A stretch of 64,000 nucleotides of DNA, taken from the NCBI GenBank assembly GCA_001692895.1, contig KV748191.1, positions 806,001-870,000 of the forward strand, given 5' to 3'. Positions 34,481 to 45,986 of the stretch are shown piece by piece. Numbering within the stretch: the first letter of the stretch is position 1; every line of letters begins with the position of its first letter. The notes beneath the pieces are model-generated. The model ran no database searches. It saw only the letters and a program-made list of their open reading frames with translations, and was not told the DNA's origin. The translations under genes were made by a program, and so were the position numbers. This stretch comes from Cenococcum geophilum 1.58 (lineage: Eukaryota > Ascomycota > Dothideomycetes > Gloniales > Gloniaceae).

Positions 34481-35800
34481 ATCGCCTATAGAGTTATGGC
34501 CTAAGCTTAACCAATTAAACCACTTATTTATAGGCGGCCGGAAATTCTACCGCAATCCTAATTAGTAGAGGTTTTAATGCTCTTAGGGTTTACTTAAATT
34601 AGTTCCCCCTACTAGTAAGCTATAGTAATATTACGCTATAGACTTTATTACAAATCTTCCGCTATTTAAAGATAGCTAAGAATAAACATATAATTTGGTC
34701 CTTATACTTATTAATAGGTTTTTAAAGTACGTCTAATACCTTCTTATTAATAAGACAATTAATATATAAGCGCTCACTAGCCTAATTAATGAGAAATACT
34801 TTCTTAAAGTAGATTAGCCGCACTCTATTATTACTAATAGGGGTAGTATCTTTATAAGCTAGTACTAGTTAGATTTATACTTTTATTTAAAGATAGACCA
34901 CTATTATAGTATAGCTTTTTATTTATAAATAGACGGGTAAACAAAACGCTAGAACTAGGAATTAGAGTCTTACCTACAAATATATTTAAACTATTAGCAA
35001 GACAATTAGTATAAGCTACTTCCGTACGTGGAGTACACTTATAATTTTAAGTAATACGTATTATATAAGTATATATTAATCTAGATTGCCTATAATGTCC
35101 AATTATTTAGGTTTAATAGTATACCTAATAATTACTAGCTAAGGTGGTATAGTTAGTTATAGGATCCTACTAAAAAGTCTAAGGACATCTACTAAAGAGT
35201 ATAAGGATACCTCTAGGAATAGGAGTAGTAATAAAAGTATGTAAAGTAGAGCCTATAGGATACCTAAGAGTAGTAGAGACTTTAGTATAACTATAACCAC
35301 CAAAACAAGCATTTTAGAGTAGGCAATAAGGTTTTATTATATTTAACAAATATTAAAACCCGTTAACGATTAAAAAAGCTCAATATAAGATACCTAGGTC
35401 CCTTCTAAATTAAGAAATAAATTAGTAAGTTAGCCTACCGTCTCTAGCTACCCCTATCTATAGCCTATATATATCTAGTGTTTTATATAAACCTACTAAA
35501 GCTATAGCATAGACTACTACTAGAAAAGAACTTCTGTCTAGGCCTAATTAAACACCTTAAGGTAGTGGGCGAGCGGTATAAGATTAAAGCTATACTATAC
35601 TATAAGTCTATTAAGAACAAGCTTTAATTTAAAGTTAAATAGCTAGGCTAGCCCGTTAAGAACTCTATATAGGAACCAAAAAATTACTTTAATTATTGCA
35701 AAGATATTTTAAAAGAATATTAGGACCAAGGTCCACAATCTATAAATTGTAAAAAGCGCTCTAATACTACAGTATTATTATAACCTATATAAAAAGCTTA
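34480..35800 (+). pseudogene. gypsy-C integrase plus chromodomain remnant
   Basis: The plus strand reads integrase-like text in shifting frames: PHSIITNRGSIF near 34810-34850 and YSIAFYL-stop-IDGQT-like residues at about 34905-34950 (the conserved HPQTDGQTE region). The integrase C-terminal segment KHFRVGNKVLLYLTNIKT lies near 35310, and RYLGPF and VFYINLLK follow. A chromodomain at about 35570-35730 reads YKIKAILYYKSIKNKL, FKVK, EPKNYFNY, DILKEY. This is a chromovirus different from gypsy-A and gypsy-B. No LTR pair was found. Confidence 0.7.
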
Positions 35801-38085
35801 TAAAAAGCGTAAATAGGTTAAATTAGATATAGAACGGATAGGCTTCGGAAACTATAGGGATAGGGCTACGGCTTAAGGCAGGATAGGTCCTTAGCCTTTT
35901 TATATATATAGTATAGAGTTAATAGGGCATTTTGCTAGAATTGTATTCCTATTTATTTATCTATATTAGAAATATTATTCCTAAGGCTTTTAAGCCCTTT
36001 CTAAAAGCCTTATAAGGCCTTTTTAAGCACTTAATTAAGGTCTTTAATTACTACTATATATAAGAATAAATCCCAAATACCTAATCTAAAAAGCTACTAT
36101 GCCTTACCCTTAGGAGCAAAATTAGTATCTATTAGGCTACTAAGTAATAGCTAATAAAAATAGAATCCAGATCCCTTAGTAGGCGTATAAGTAGGTATAA
36201 AAATAGGGGTAGGATAATAAGGTATAGCTAAAGTAGAGACTCTTAAACGCTTAACACTAATATTAGGTCCAAACCAATACTAATAAAGCTCTTATAGCGT
36301 AAGCTTATAGTTAATAAAGATACGCTTAAGCCTAAAATAAATAGAGATATTAGCTGGCTAGTATAGTCTAGAACTACTAAGACCTTACTATAGTAACTAT
36401 TAGTTACCTATTCGCTAGGTACCTAGAGGGTAACCTACTTAATAACGCATTATATTATACTCTTTTAAAACTTAACGTATATACGCAAACTCCTTTCTAT
36501 AGTAGACAACAACCTTCTTCTTATTACCTTTATCTCTTACCCTATCCTTAGTACACTAACCTTACTCTTATATTAGGCATTACTGGCTAGCTTACTAGGA
36601 ATTACAGGCAGTATAAATAGCCGTAGCATAGTCTTAAATTCGGCTAAGTTGTTTAGTATTTATACTAAAATAAAAGAGAGCCTGGGCGATATAGTAGTTA
36701 AGGACATTAAAGAAACGTCGCTACTTAGGCCTAGGCTATTAAAGCTTAAAGTTAATAATAGAAATCTATTAATAATAGAAAAGCTTACCTTAATATAACT
36801 ATCGCTTTTAGTACGCATGCATTAATTATAAGGACCAAAGGTATTAGATTTCTGGTCTTTTAAAAACGTATAGGTAAAATTATTTAGGTAGGACCAGCAC
36901 CAGTTATAGGTTAGCGGGGGTTAGGGTTTTATATATAGTGGTAGGGCTAAAATACGCTATAGAATTTACTTAGAAGAGCAGTTAGTAGGAGAATAAAGAG
37001 GCATATTAAATTAATAATAAAAAAGAAGAAAATCTTAATAATATATTAAAAATAGGTTTAAAATTAGATAACGGTTAATAACGGGAAGTATGGTATTTAA
37101 GGAAAAGAGCAGCTTAATAAGTAAGGTATTTTTATACTTTACCTTCTAATACCCTTTTAGTAAATAGCCGTAACCTTACTAATATAACTCTATTATAATA
37201 GCGCTATTTAAAAGGAAGGAAATATAAGTATATATTATCTAACTATTACTTCCTTATAAAAACTGAGTACGTAGCTAAGGGAAGGCAATTAAGACGTCAA
37301 TTAAAGACGTATATAGGTTAAATTATACCTAAAATAATACTATAGTATTAAAGATTAACGTTATAGACATTCTTAACAATTATATAATAGCTACAATTAC
37401 TATTATAAAATATCCCTATTTGCTAATCAATAGAGCTACGCCAAATATATAGTATAGGACTACTAGATTTAAAAGCATATATACTAAATCTTAAGAGATA
37501 AGTCTTTTTAACTAACTAATTAATACCCTAGCCGTATTTAATAGCCTAAGGGCAAATATAGGAGCAATATATTAGTAATATAGGGGATTATAAGAAAAGG
37601 ATTATAAGAAAGGATTATAGACTATATCTTAGCAGGTAAAGATAACGTCAAGCCAAGGCTCTATATGTTAAATCCTATATTAAAAGGTTCTACGGAACTA
37701 TATTAGAACACTAAATTATTTATAATACTTATAATTAATTATAGACTTTTTTTTATCCATTGTATTATACTACGTACAATACTGCGCATGCAGCCTTAGG
37801 CTATGGCGCTATAGTTCTATATATATAAATCCTTTCTAGGCAGCTTAATATGTACTAGTAGCTATATCCTAGTAGTTTATAAACCCCTAAACTAGGAGTT
37901 TATAGTTTCCTAGTAAAATACTAAGATACTGCAACTATTAGGGAATGAGAAAATAGTAAGAAAAACTATAAGAAATCCTAACCCCTGTCCCTATCCTTTT
38001 ATAATTTATTTTTATCCTTTTGCTCTCTAATATCTTTTACCTAGAAGCCTAGTAGGAGTTACCTCCTTCTAGACTTCTATTAATT
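35801..38085. other. RIP-degraded DNA between gypsy-C and LINE copy 1
   Basis: AT-rich, mostly stop-filled. One plus-strand open stretch of 73 codons (36577-36795; ITGSINSRSIVLNSAKL, SLGDIVVKDIKETSLLRPRL) has no family resemblance I recognise. The 3' LTR of gypsy-C may be hidden here, but no repeat pair identifies it. Confidence 0.4.
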
Positions 38086-38129
38086 TTATTCTTCCATAGA
38101 ATCTTCTACGCTAGTACTATGTACTAGTT

Positions 38130-38569
38130 TAGCTGCTTTAAGATTCTTACAGTCTTTACTATTAGCAAAGTGTTTTTCTTTACAATTAATGCAAAGAGGG
38201 GTGGTATGCTTATAAGGCCTGCCGCTTATTAAGCAGGTAAAACAGCAGTGGTCTTTAGATAGATATGCAGCCGCACAATATCTATAGGCCCTAGTAGAGT
38301 ATCTATCTCCTATATAGCCAAATTTTTGGCAGCTATTATACTGCGTAGTAGGAGAGACTTCGAGGTATTTTACTACCTTAGTAGCTGTACCTGCAATTGA
38401 TATCTCTTTTTACTTAAAGATTTCTTGTCTTTTTTCTTCGTTCTTTATAGTAAAAACTATAAAGCCAAATCTAGTCTATAGATTGTGTCTTTTTACACTA
38501 GATAAGATCTATTTAGGTAGTCCTTATATCCTTATAGGATTAAAAGTCTCAATTTCTTCTTTTAGAAGC
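38130..38569 (-). pseudogene. LINE copy 1 ORF1 C-terminal zinc knuckles
   Basis: The minus strand at about 38160-38345 encodes CQKFGYIG, YCAAAYLSKDHCCFTC and CINCKEKHFANSKDC, the tandem CCHC knuckles of a LINE ORF1 nucleic-acid chaperone. The Cys and His residues of the last knuckle are intact. The frame is cut at 38570 by gypsy-B and continues beyond 44540. Confidence 0.75.
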
Positions 38570-38939
38570 TGTCACGGAGTGAGCACAAGCGGTGATAATA
38601 TATAGCGAAGTAGGTATTATTAAGCTATGTACATAAACTGCGTGATAAAGTCAAGACGTTGCGTAAGGAAAGAAGGTAGGGAAACGGGAAGAAAGGGCAT
38701 ATATCGTTGACTTGGTTACTTAGTTAACACGTGTATAGGCAAAATAGGGTTTAGGTTATAGTCCTAGTAGAACTTAGCAGAATTTGGTAGAACTTGGCAG
38801 AATATAGCAGAATGCCGTAGATTGCCATTAGATTGCCATTAGATTGCCATTAGATTACTATTTTACGGTTAGTCTCTAATTGCTAAGTCGGTGGAAATAG
38901 GTAGATGTGTGTAAGGTGTTACGGGGGTGTCCTATAACA
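38570..38939 (-). repeat. gypsy-B 3' LTR
   Basis: 370 bp, TGTCACGG...CCTATAACA on plus. Internal short repeats AGATTGCCATT occur three times near 38820-38860, and AACTTGGCAGAAT-like units near 38770-38810. More RIP-mutated than the right LTR. Confidence 0.93.
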
Positions 38940-38953
38940 GTACCCCCCCTTTA
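38940..38953 (-). other. gypsy-B polypurine tract
   Basis: On minus AAAGGGGGGGTAC lies directly upstream of the 3' LTR, as expected for plus-strand priming. Confidence 0.75.
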
Positions 38954-39049
38954 AACTCAAGCTTCTGTGAGATAGGGCTATGGTAGTTCTAGGTAAAGTT
39001 TATAAAAGTCTTCTGCGGCTTATATAAGTCCTATAGAGTTAATAGGTTC

Positions 39050-42000
39050 CTATAAGGACTTAGTAAAGCCTCTCCATTTCGTAAGATATATATATTAGCG
39101 TTTCCGTTTATTATACTTAATATTATCAATTCTTTTAATAAAGTACTCGTTTTTACCATCCACTTCAACTAGTAGGGGAGGGTCTTATATCTATTTAGGC
39201 AGGGCATCTAATATAGGGGTAGTAGGGTGGAGGACTAACGTATAGAATACGGGGTGGATTTTAACCGTATTAGGGAGCTTTAATTGGTAGGCATAAGGAG
39301 AGATAACCTTTTTAACCTTATAAGGGCCAGCGTTCTTCTAATTAAGTTTCTTAATAGGTCGTTTCGTATTTAGATTTCTTATATCTAGCTAGACAAAATT
39401 ACTAATTTAGTAGGCCGGTGCTAGGGTTCGTTTCTTATTCGCTACGGCTTCGTAGACAGATTAAGCCCATATTATCTCATTGGTAAGAAACTGTTATAGT
39501 TCCTCTATCTTCTTTATAAATTTATTTGCTTCTATAACTTATAAGGCGTAATAAGCGGGGTAAGGAACATTACTAAAGGGTTCAAAACCTATTTGTAGGT
39601 GCTAGCCGTAATTAGCTAGAAATGGGGAGACTTTCGTAGTTTCCAAGACGGAGTTATTTGCAGTAAACTTGGTAAATATAAGCCAGTTAATCTAGTTATC
39701 CTGCAAATACGACGTGTATATCCAAATATACTATTCCATTATAGCATTTACGCGTTCCGTTTAGCCATCCGTTTTTAGGTAATACGCAGTAAACAACAGT
39801 ACTTTAATACGGAGTTAAGTAGTTAGTTCTTTCTAAAATGCCAAAATAAACTAGCTGCCTCTATTAGAGATAATCGTTTTAGGGAGTCTATGGAGTTTCT
39901 ATATATAATCTAGGAATAGTTAGGCAACGGCAGGCGTTAATATATTGGGGTAGGCGATTAAGTGTCTTATTTTAGATAGTCGGTTTATAACTACTATAAT
40001 ATTTATATAGCCTCTACTCTTAGGAAGGTCAATAACAAAGTTAATTAAGATATCCCTCTATCTTTAGTCTAGAATAGGCAGCGGCTTTAAAAGACCGTTA
40101 TACATCTTATGCGAGGCTTTAGCTCGTCGGCAGGTATAGCAGCTAGAGACGTACCTTCGTATTATATTATATATATTCAGCTAATAATACTCCCGTTAGA
40201 GTAGTTCTAGGGTCTTTCCTTAGCCCGGGTGGCTGGCGACAGGTAGATTATGTACGTGTTTAAGGAGTTTAAGCTTAAGCTTATCGTAATTAGGGATAAC
40301 TAAACGGTTCTGGTAATACAAGCGGTTTCCGCGGGCTTCGCATTTACTTAGAGAAATCTTTTTAGAGCGTCTAATGCCATTTTGTATTAGCTTAAGCGTC
40401 TCTTAGATAAACTTATTATTTAGGTATTCGTTAACTATAATCTATTTAATTAATCGATTAGTTATTTTAAGGACGTGTACCGTAAGATCTTTAGTAGGAG
40501 GGTCAAATAGTTTAGGGCGAAGCAGGGTCTAATTTTAGTAAGAGCGCGCTTCTTCTAAGGCTAGCGCGTCTTATAAGCGTTAGGTTAAAGTATTAGGCTT
40601 CTAGCCTTAGACACCTAGGCGGTATATAATTAAGAATTGGAAATAAGACAGATATTCTAACCAACGGGCCTAACGGTAACTTAGCTGTTTTGTAGTTGTA
40701 AAGTACTGTAGGTTCTTATAGTCGCTAAGGACCTTAATTAGAAATCTAGCGCCTTCTAGTTTGGGTCGCTATTGTTTAAAACATCTAATAATAGCTAATA
40801 ATTCCTTATTATAGATCTTGTAGTTATATTCGGCTAGGCTTAGTTATTTTAAGAAGTATGCTATAGGGTATAATACTCCATCCTCGTTATATTAAGACAG
40901 GATACCTTTAGTAACGTAGTCAGATAAGTCAGCTTCTATAACACTCATTCGATTTAGGTTAAAGTATTAGAGTATAGGCGCAGTAGTAAATATAACCTTT
41001 AGATAGGTAAAGGCCTTCTTACATTCCTTGTTAAAAACAAAAACTTTATCCTTTTAAGTTAAAGCTATAAGGGGTAAAACTAGGGCGGAGAAGTTATTAA
41101 TAAACCGTTAATAGAAATTAGCAAATCCTATAAAGGCTCTTATATTCTTAACGTTCTTGGGTTCTTGCTAGTTTATAATTGCTTCAACTTTTTTTAGGTC
41201 TATTTGTATACTATTTATAGAAATAAGGAGTCTAAGGTATAGGACTTCCGTTTTATAGAACTCGCATTTATCTATATTTAATTATAGACTAGCTTCGTGT
41301 AGGGCTTATAGGACAAGGTTAACGTATTTCCGATATTTGGTTAGGTTATTACTGTATATCAAAATATTATTAATATAAGCAGTACAGAAAATGTCTAGGT
41401 AGGGGCGCAGGGTATTATTTATATAATGTTGAAACGAGCTTAGAGCGTTTGTGAGGCCAAATAGCGTTACTAAGTATTTAAATAGTCTATACTAAGTACG
41501 AAATGCAGTAAGCCATTTATCTCCTTTTACTATACAGAGGCGGTTAAATGTAGAGATAATATCAAGCTTTGTATAGTAGCGAGCCTTACTTAGTCGGTTT
41601 AGTGTCTCCTATATTAACGGGATCGGATATTAGTTCTTAATAGTGACGGCATTAAGAGCTTAGTAGTTTACACAGAAGCGTAAACCGCCGCCGGGTTTCT
41701 TAATAAAGATCACTAGTGCGGCTATAGGCGATAAGCTTACTCTAATAAATCCTTTACTTAGGTTCTCATCTAAATACTTTTATAGTACTTAGAGTTCATT
41801 TTAGGACATCCTATATAAGGGTCTAAATCCAGGCTGCTTTCCTTCTTTAAGTATAATCTTATGGTCGTACAATCGGTATTCTAGTAGCTTATCGGCTTCC
41901 TTCTGTGAGAATGCCTCTAGGCGGTTATAGTACTCTACTAGTACCTTCGTAGTAGGGTTAGTGTGCTTCTTCGGTGCTAAGGCCTTCTTAATATCAGCTA

Positions 42001-42830
42001 TAGTAACAGCAAAGATTATATATTTAGGTTTCTTAGTAAGTTACGCTAACGGAGTAGCTCTAATTATACGGATATTTAGGGTACCGAGCTCGCTTAGATT
42101 GTCCATAGTTTCTTATTTGGGTTTAGGTTCGGTATTAAGTACAGAGTTAGTATTAGATTCGGGTTCGGGTTCTTCAAGAATCCTTTTTATAGTTAGATAC
42201 CAGTCCTTCTAATATCTTCGTGTAGTGAGCTTAAGCTTCTGCCTGTCTTTAGGCAGTATAGTGCTTAGGGCCAATTTATAGAGTTTAGTGGAATTCCCAG
42301 ATCCTTAATAGATGTCGGTGGAAATCTTACGCTAGTGGAATTCGGTGAAATTCCTAGGTTAATAGAATCTGGTGGATTCCTTAGGCGCGGGGTGGACATT
42401 AGTGGAAATCTTAGGCTAGTGGATCTTAGCGGATTCCCTAGATTTTAGTTTAAGGTTAAGGCGGTATATTATATAACACTTCTACTTACAATAGGAGGCG
42501 GTAAATAGAAGCTTAAGGTTGTCCTAATTAATAGTTACCTTATATAGCTTTATCTAGGGTTGTTTAAGGATTACTAAGTAACCTAGGGTGGTAACGAAAA
42601 GCTTAATTAGTTCTTTATAGTTTAGGTATTAAAGTCTTAGGGTTACCACGTGGGTAATACGGCCTAAGATAGTGCGTTTGCTATTAAATCTAAATACGTT
42701 AATATGCTGGTTAAGGGGGGTCAGGGTAAAACCATTATCTTACATAAAGATCTTATTAATAAATCCTATGCCGCTAGCTCCTATATCAATTAGGATTTAA
42801 GTATTAGCCTATTAACCATTCTGCCAAAGA
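39050..42830 (-). pseudogene. gypsy-B pol: protease, RT, RNase H, integrase, RIP-inactivated
   Basis: The minus strand reads protease ILIDIGASG at 42770-42796; RT with [19 protein letters not shown] and [10 protein letters not shown] near 41690-41750, and AYINNILIYS near 41357-41383 (family AYVDDILIYS, both Asp now Asn). RNase H lies near 40700-40950. The integrase zinc finger (SHPGQGK-like, SSCYTCRRAKASH) is near 40100-40260. The integrase core has FVIDLPKSRG and TERVNAIMEQYIW near 39715-39760. A possible chromodomain-like tail (EYFIKRIDNIKYNKRKR) sits near 39110-39160. Stops disable it. Confidence 0.85.
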
Positions 42831-42899
42831 TAATAGTTAATAGTTATGCTACGGTCCCAAGAGTTAGAGTTCGTAACGTTAAATGTGTTTAACGAAATC

Positions 42900-44155
42900 C
42901 TATAGCAGAGCTGTCCCGGAAAGCAACTTAGCTCTAGGACCTTCCTTTTAGAGGCAATTAGGGTGGGGTTCTTATAGAACGTCGGCTATAGCTTCGTCCT
43001 TATAAATAGTGCTTATTAGATATAGGGGTAGAACTAGATAAAGATCGGGGACAGTAACTAGAAGATCAATATAGTGAACGGCTGCCAGTACTGGCCGTTT
43101 ATAAATCGTTTCGGGGCATAGAAACAGAGTAGTGGTTTAAGAGGTAAGAGCTACTTCTATATTTAAAGCAGAGGCCTAGCTTAATGCGTTGTTCTTATTT
43201 AAAGGACCCTAATGGGGCGTATCCTAGGGTCCCAGTGTCAATATCCATGGCGTTAGGGTGCTTGGGTTAAGACAATAACTTAGTAGACGTTCGCGGGGTT
43301 ATTATATTATACCAATAAACGGGCTTCAGTATAAGGCGTAGTATATCATTATACCGTTTATTAATAACGTTTACGCAGGCGTCAAGAGTTTCCGGGAGGT
43401 CTACGCCTATTAGGGAGGTTTTTAGTTTAGGGCTTAAGGACTTAATAAGGCTGTTAATTAGTGCGGAGTCATTCCAGCCTATTTCCTTTACGTAGCGGTT
43501 AAATTCGGAGAAGTATACTAGGAAACTTTTCTTTTCTTAAGTTATTTAGTTTATCTTTCTTTAAGCGGTAGCTTAGCGGTTTAGGTCACTATATATAGCT
43601 TTAAGAAGTATAACTAGGCTTTATACTAAGTTTAGTTAAAGAGGTTTAATAAAGTTAGCTACGTCTCTTCCTAGTTAACTTAGGGCGTAATAAAGTTAGT
43701 TAGCTTTAGTTAGGTAGCGGTTAGCATTACCAGTTAACTTATTCTTAAGCTGGCTTAAAAATAACTAAAGCTCTTATTATTTACCGGTAAATACTAGGGG
43801 GTCTAGTAGTTTCTCAGATTGTTTTAGTGCAGTAGTCGGTTCTATAGGATGAGTAACTACTACTAATTTAGGGCTTACGTTCCGCGTGTTTATCTCCAAA
43901 GATAGCGTTTAGTCTTAGGGCCTTAATATAGGCATCTTAAAAATGCGGACTTCTTCTTAAAGTGCTTTAATCAATTATTATTATCGTGCTTCTTATTCAG
44001 CTTACTGTTAAGTTAAAGTAGCTTAGTACTGTGCAAGGGCGTCCGTAAAGGACTTCTATATACCTACTAATTATTCTTAGAGTGCAGCTATAATAGCGTT
44101 AGCTGTTGCGGGGGCTTTAGGGTCGTTCTACATTTTTAGAAGGTAGTATGGGTTT
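42900..44155 (-). pseudogene. gypsy-B gag region, RIP-inactivated
   Basis: The span between the primer site and the protease is assigned to gag by position. It is stop-broken. I could not find an unmutated CCHC knuckle or choose a start codon. Confidence 0.5.
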
Positions 44156-44158
44156 TTA

Positions 44159-44167
44159 ACGCAACGT
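44159..44167 (-). other. gypsy-B self-complementary primer-binding site
   Basis: On the minus strand ACGTTGCGT lies 2 nt downstream of the 5' LTR. Its reverse complement ACGCAACGT occurs in the LTR (minus strand of 44256-44264). The last base differs from the gypsy-A site, and the LTR partner differs correspondingly. Confidence 0.6.
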
Positions 44168-44169
44168 AG

Positions 44170-44539
44170 TGTCACGGAGTGAGTATAAGCGGTAATAATA
44201 TATAGCGAAGTAGGTATTATTAAGCTATATACATAAACTGCGTAATAAAGTTAAGACGTTGCGTAAGGAAAGAAGGTAGGGAAACGGGAAGAAAGGGTAT
44301 ATATTGTTAACTTAGTTGCTTAGTTAATACGTGCATAGGCAGAATAGGGTTCAGGTCATAGTCCTGGCAAAACTTGGCAGAATTTAGTAGAACTTGGCAG
44401 AATATGGCAGAATGCCGTAGATTGCCGTTAGATTGCCATCAGATTGCCGTCAGATTGCCATTTCGCGGTTGGTCTCTAATTGCTAAGTCGGTGAAAACAG
44501 GTGGACGTGTGCAAGGTGTTACGGGGGTGTCCCGTAATA
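44170..44539 (-). repeat. gypsy-B 5' LTR
   Basis: 370 bp, equal in length to 38570-38939. Contains repeated AGATTGCCGTT units (44415-44460). The plus-strand open frame 44374-44589 is an LTR shadow. Confidence 0.93.
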
Positions 44540-44544
44540 GAAGC

Positions 44545-45900
44545 TTAGAGCCTCCTTCTCCTAAGAAAGGTAGGGTAGGAACCCCATAGGCTATAATTTA
44601 AACCTATAGTTTTAGTTTTTGTTCTCTTTAAAAGGTAAAGCAGTTATACCAGATTTCCTTATATTTGACTAGGAAATCTACATTATACTCTTCCGTAGTT
44701 ATAAGGAGAATATTTTATTTTCCTTTAGTTCTAGCTATAGATGCTAAAACCAGTTTTTCTACTTACAGTTTTAATATAAATAGTTAATTGACTTTGTTTC
44801 GTATAAAGAAGGTATTTAAAGGTTAGTCCTTTTGGTCTATAATTAAGACTAGCTTTCTTTCTTATAGCTGTTTTTTCTTACTTCTAGTAGAAGTAGAAGG
44901 GGTAAGTAGTGATAAGGAGGGTAAAGAGGATAAAGTAGGGAGGTCCTTCTTTAGCCTCTCTGCGTAGGTTTCTTTAGTAGGGGCTACCTCCTTACAGAGA
45001 GCTCTTACTTCTTCAACTAGTCCTTTTAGGACATCTTTTGTTTTTGTTTTTTCTTTTCCTTTTATAAAGGGATTTTCTCCTACTAGGATACTACGTGTAT
45101 AGTCCTCTAGCTGTTTAACTTGTTCCTTTTTATCTTCTTCTTCTTCTTCTTCTTCTTCTAGCCCTTTATCCCTTGACACGGCAATTTAGGTCCTTAGGTT
45201 ATCGATAAGAATCAACTAATTGGAAAAGCTGGGTTAATGTAAATATCTAATTGAATCCAGTCGTTAATATAAGCGAACTTGGCAAAGGACTCTGCCGTGT
45301 TAAGGGATAGGCCTGGGTTAGGCTATTTAGAGCCTTTTATAGGTGTTGTTTTAGAGAAAGGGGAGAGAAAGATATACTAGGTATACTAGCCGTAAAAGTT
45401 ATTAATTTAGTTGTCTTTTTTGCAGGTTTTTAGTTTTCTTTTTCAGTAGAAGACTAAGGATGTCCTCTTTTATCTCCTGTCCTAAACAGGCCAGAAGAAG
45501 GAAAAGGGCTAGAAAAAGTGAATATAGATATAGACTTATTATCACTTATTTCTATAGGGGGTTTCTTTTTAGGCCTACCGGGCCTTGGCATTTTATATCT
45601 TATAGGGGGTTTTCTAGTTTTTACTATCCTTATACCCTTTCTCCTTACTAATTCTATTAGAAGATTTCTAGGGAGATTAGGCTAAAAGGTAGTAGAGAAA
45701 CTAGCCCTATTTTATAGTTTTGGTATTAGTGGTAGTAGTAGTAATAGTTTTAGTATTCTTGTTCGTGCCTCGCTTATAAGCTAAGGCTACCCTTAAAGAA
45801 ATTTTTCTGTTGGGAAAAGGGGGTAAAACGATAAGTAAATCCACCTCTAGCTCGCTAGGCAGTAGGGATTAGGTCTTAAAAGTTGGAAAATCGATTGTTT
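44545..45900 (-). pseudogene. LINE copy 1 ORF1 N-terminal part
   Basis: The open piece 44862-45168 on minus encodes a charged, coiled-coil-like stretch: an acidic Glu run, then Lys/Glu-rich KQLEDYTRSILVGENPF and VLKGLVEEVRALCKEVAP. This is typical of the N-terminal half of LINE ORF1 proteins. The acidic run is a (CTT)n microsatellite at about 45130-45158. Its apparent start lies inside the MITE at 45169-45307 and is a GTG, so it is not a real start. The homologous part of copy 2 is near 56950-57260. Confidence 0.6.
45169..45307. mobile_element. 139-bp Tc1/mariner-type MITE
   Basis: Terminal inverted repeats TCCCTTGACACGGCA (left) and TCCCTTAACACGGCA (right, inward) are flanked by TA on both sides (45167-45168, 45308-45309). 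LINE copy 2 lacks the segment at the matching site (TTAAATAGGCCTAGG near 57276). No coding capacity; a transposase in trans would be needed. TA target duplication is characteristic of Tc1/mariner-pogo elements. Confidence 0.85.
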
Positions 45901-45986
45901 TTAATGGTAAGATAGGTATGCTTAAGTTTTGGAGTGTGGCGCTACCTTTTAGTAAGGCTGCATGTGCGGTGAAGGTTTTTAATTAC

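Larger units (their letters stand above)
38570..44539 (-). mobile_element. gypsy-B: complete Ty3/gypsy element inserted in LINE ORF1
   Basis: A 5970-bp element bounded by two 370-bp LTRs and a perfect TSD GAAGC (38565-38569 and 44540-44544). LINE copy 2 shows the uninterrupted site (TTTAGAAGTTTAAAGCC near 56578). On minus the order is gag, protease, RT, RNase H, integrase. The LTRs and coding differ from gypsy-A. RIP is lighter than in gypsy-A copy 1 but stops are still frequent. Confidence 0.95.
38090..45986 (-). mobile_element. LINE copy 1 (Tad-like non-LTR retrotransposon), 3'-truncated and interrupted
   Basis: Pieces 38090-38569 and 44540-45986 align in order with LINE copy 2 (56125-58396 plus 61189-61268). 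On the minus strand the right end is 5'. The alignment ends at GTGAAGGTTTTTA in both copies, giving the LINE 5' boundary (45986 and 61268). The left end stops just after the ORF1 zinc knuckles, so ORF2 is missing. It is interrupted by gypsy-B and a TA-flanked MITE. Moderately RIP-mutated. Confidence 0.75.

Noticed and set aside
44862..45179. 105-codon minus-strand frame as a gene
   Set aside because: It is part of LINE ORF1 whose apparent start is a GTG inside an inserted MITE.
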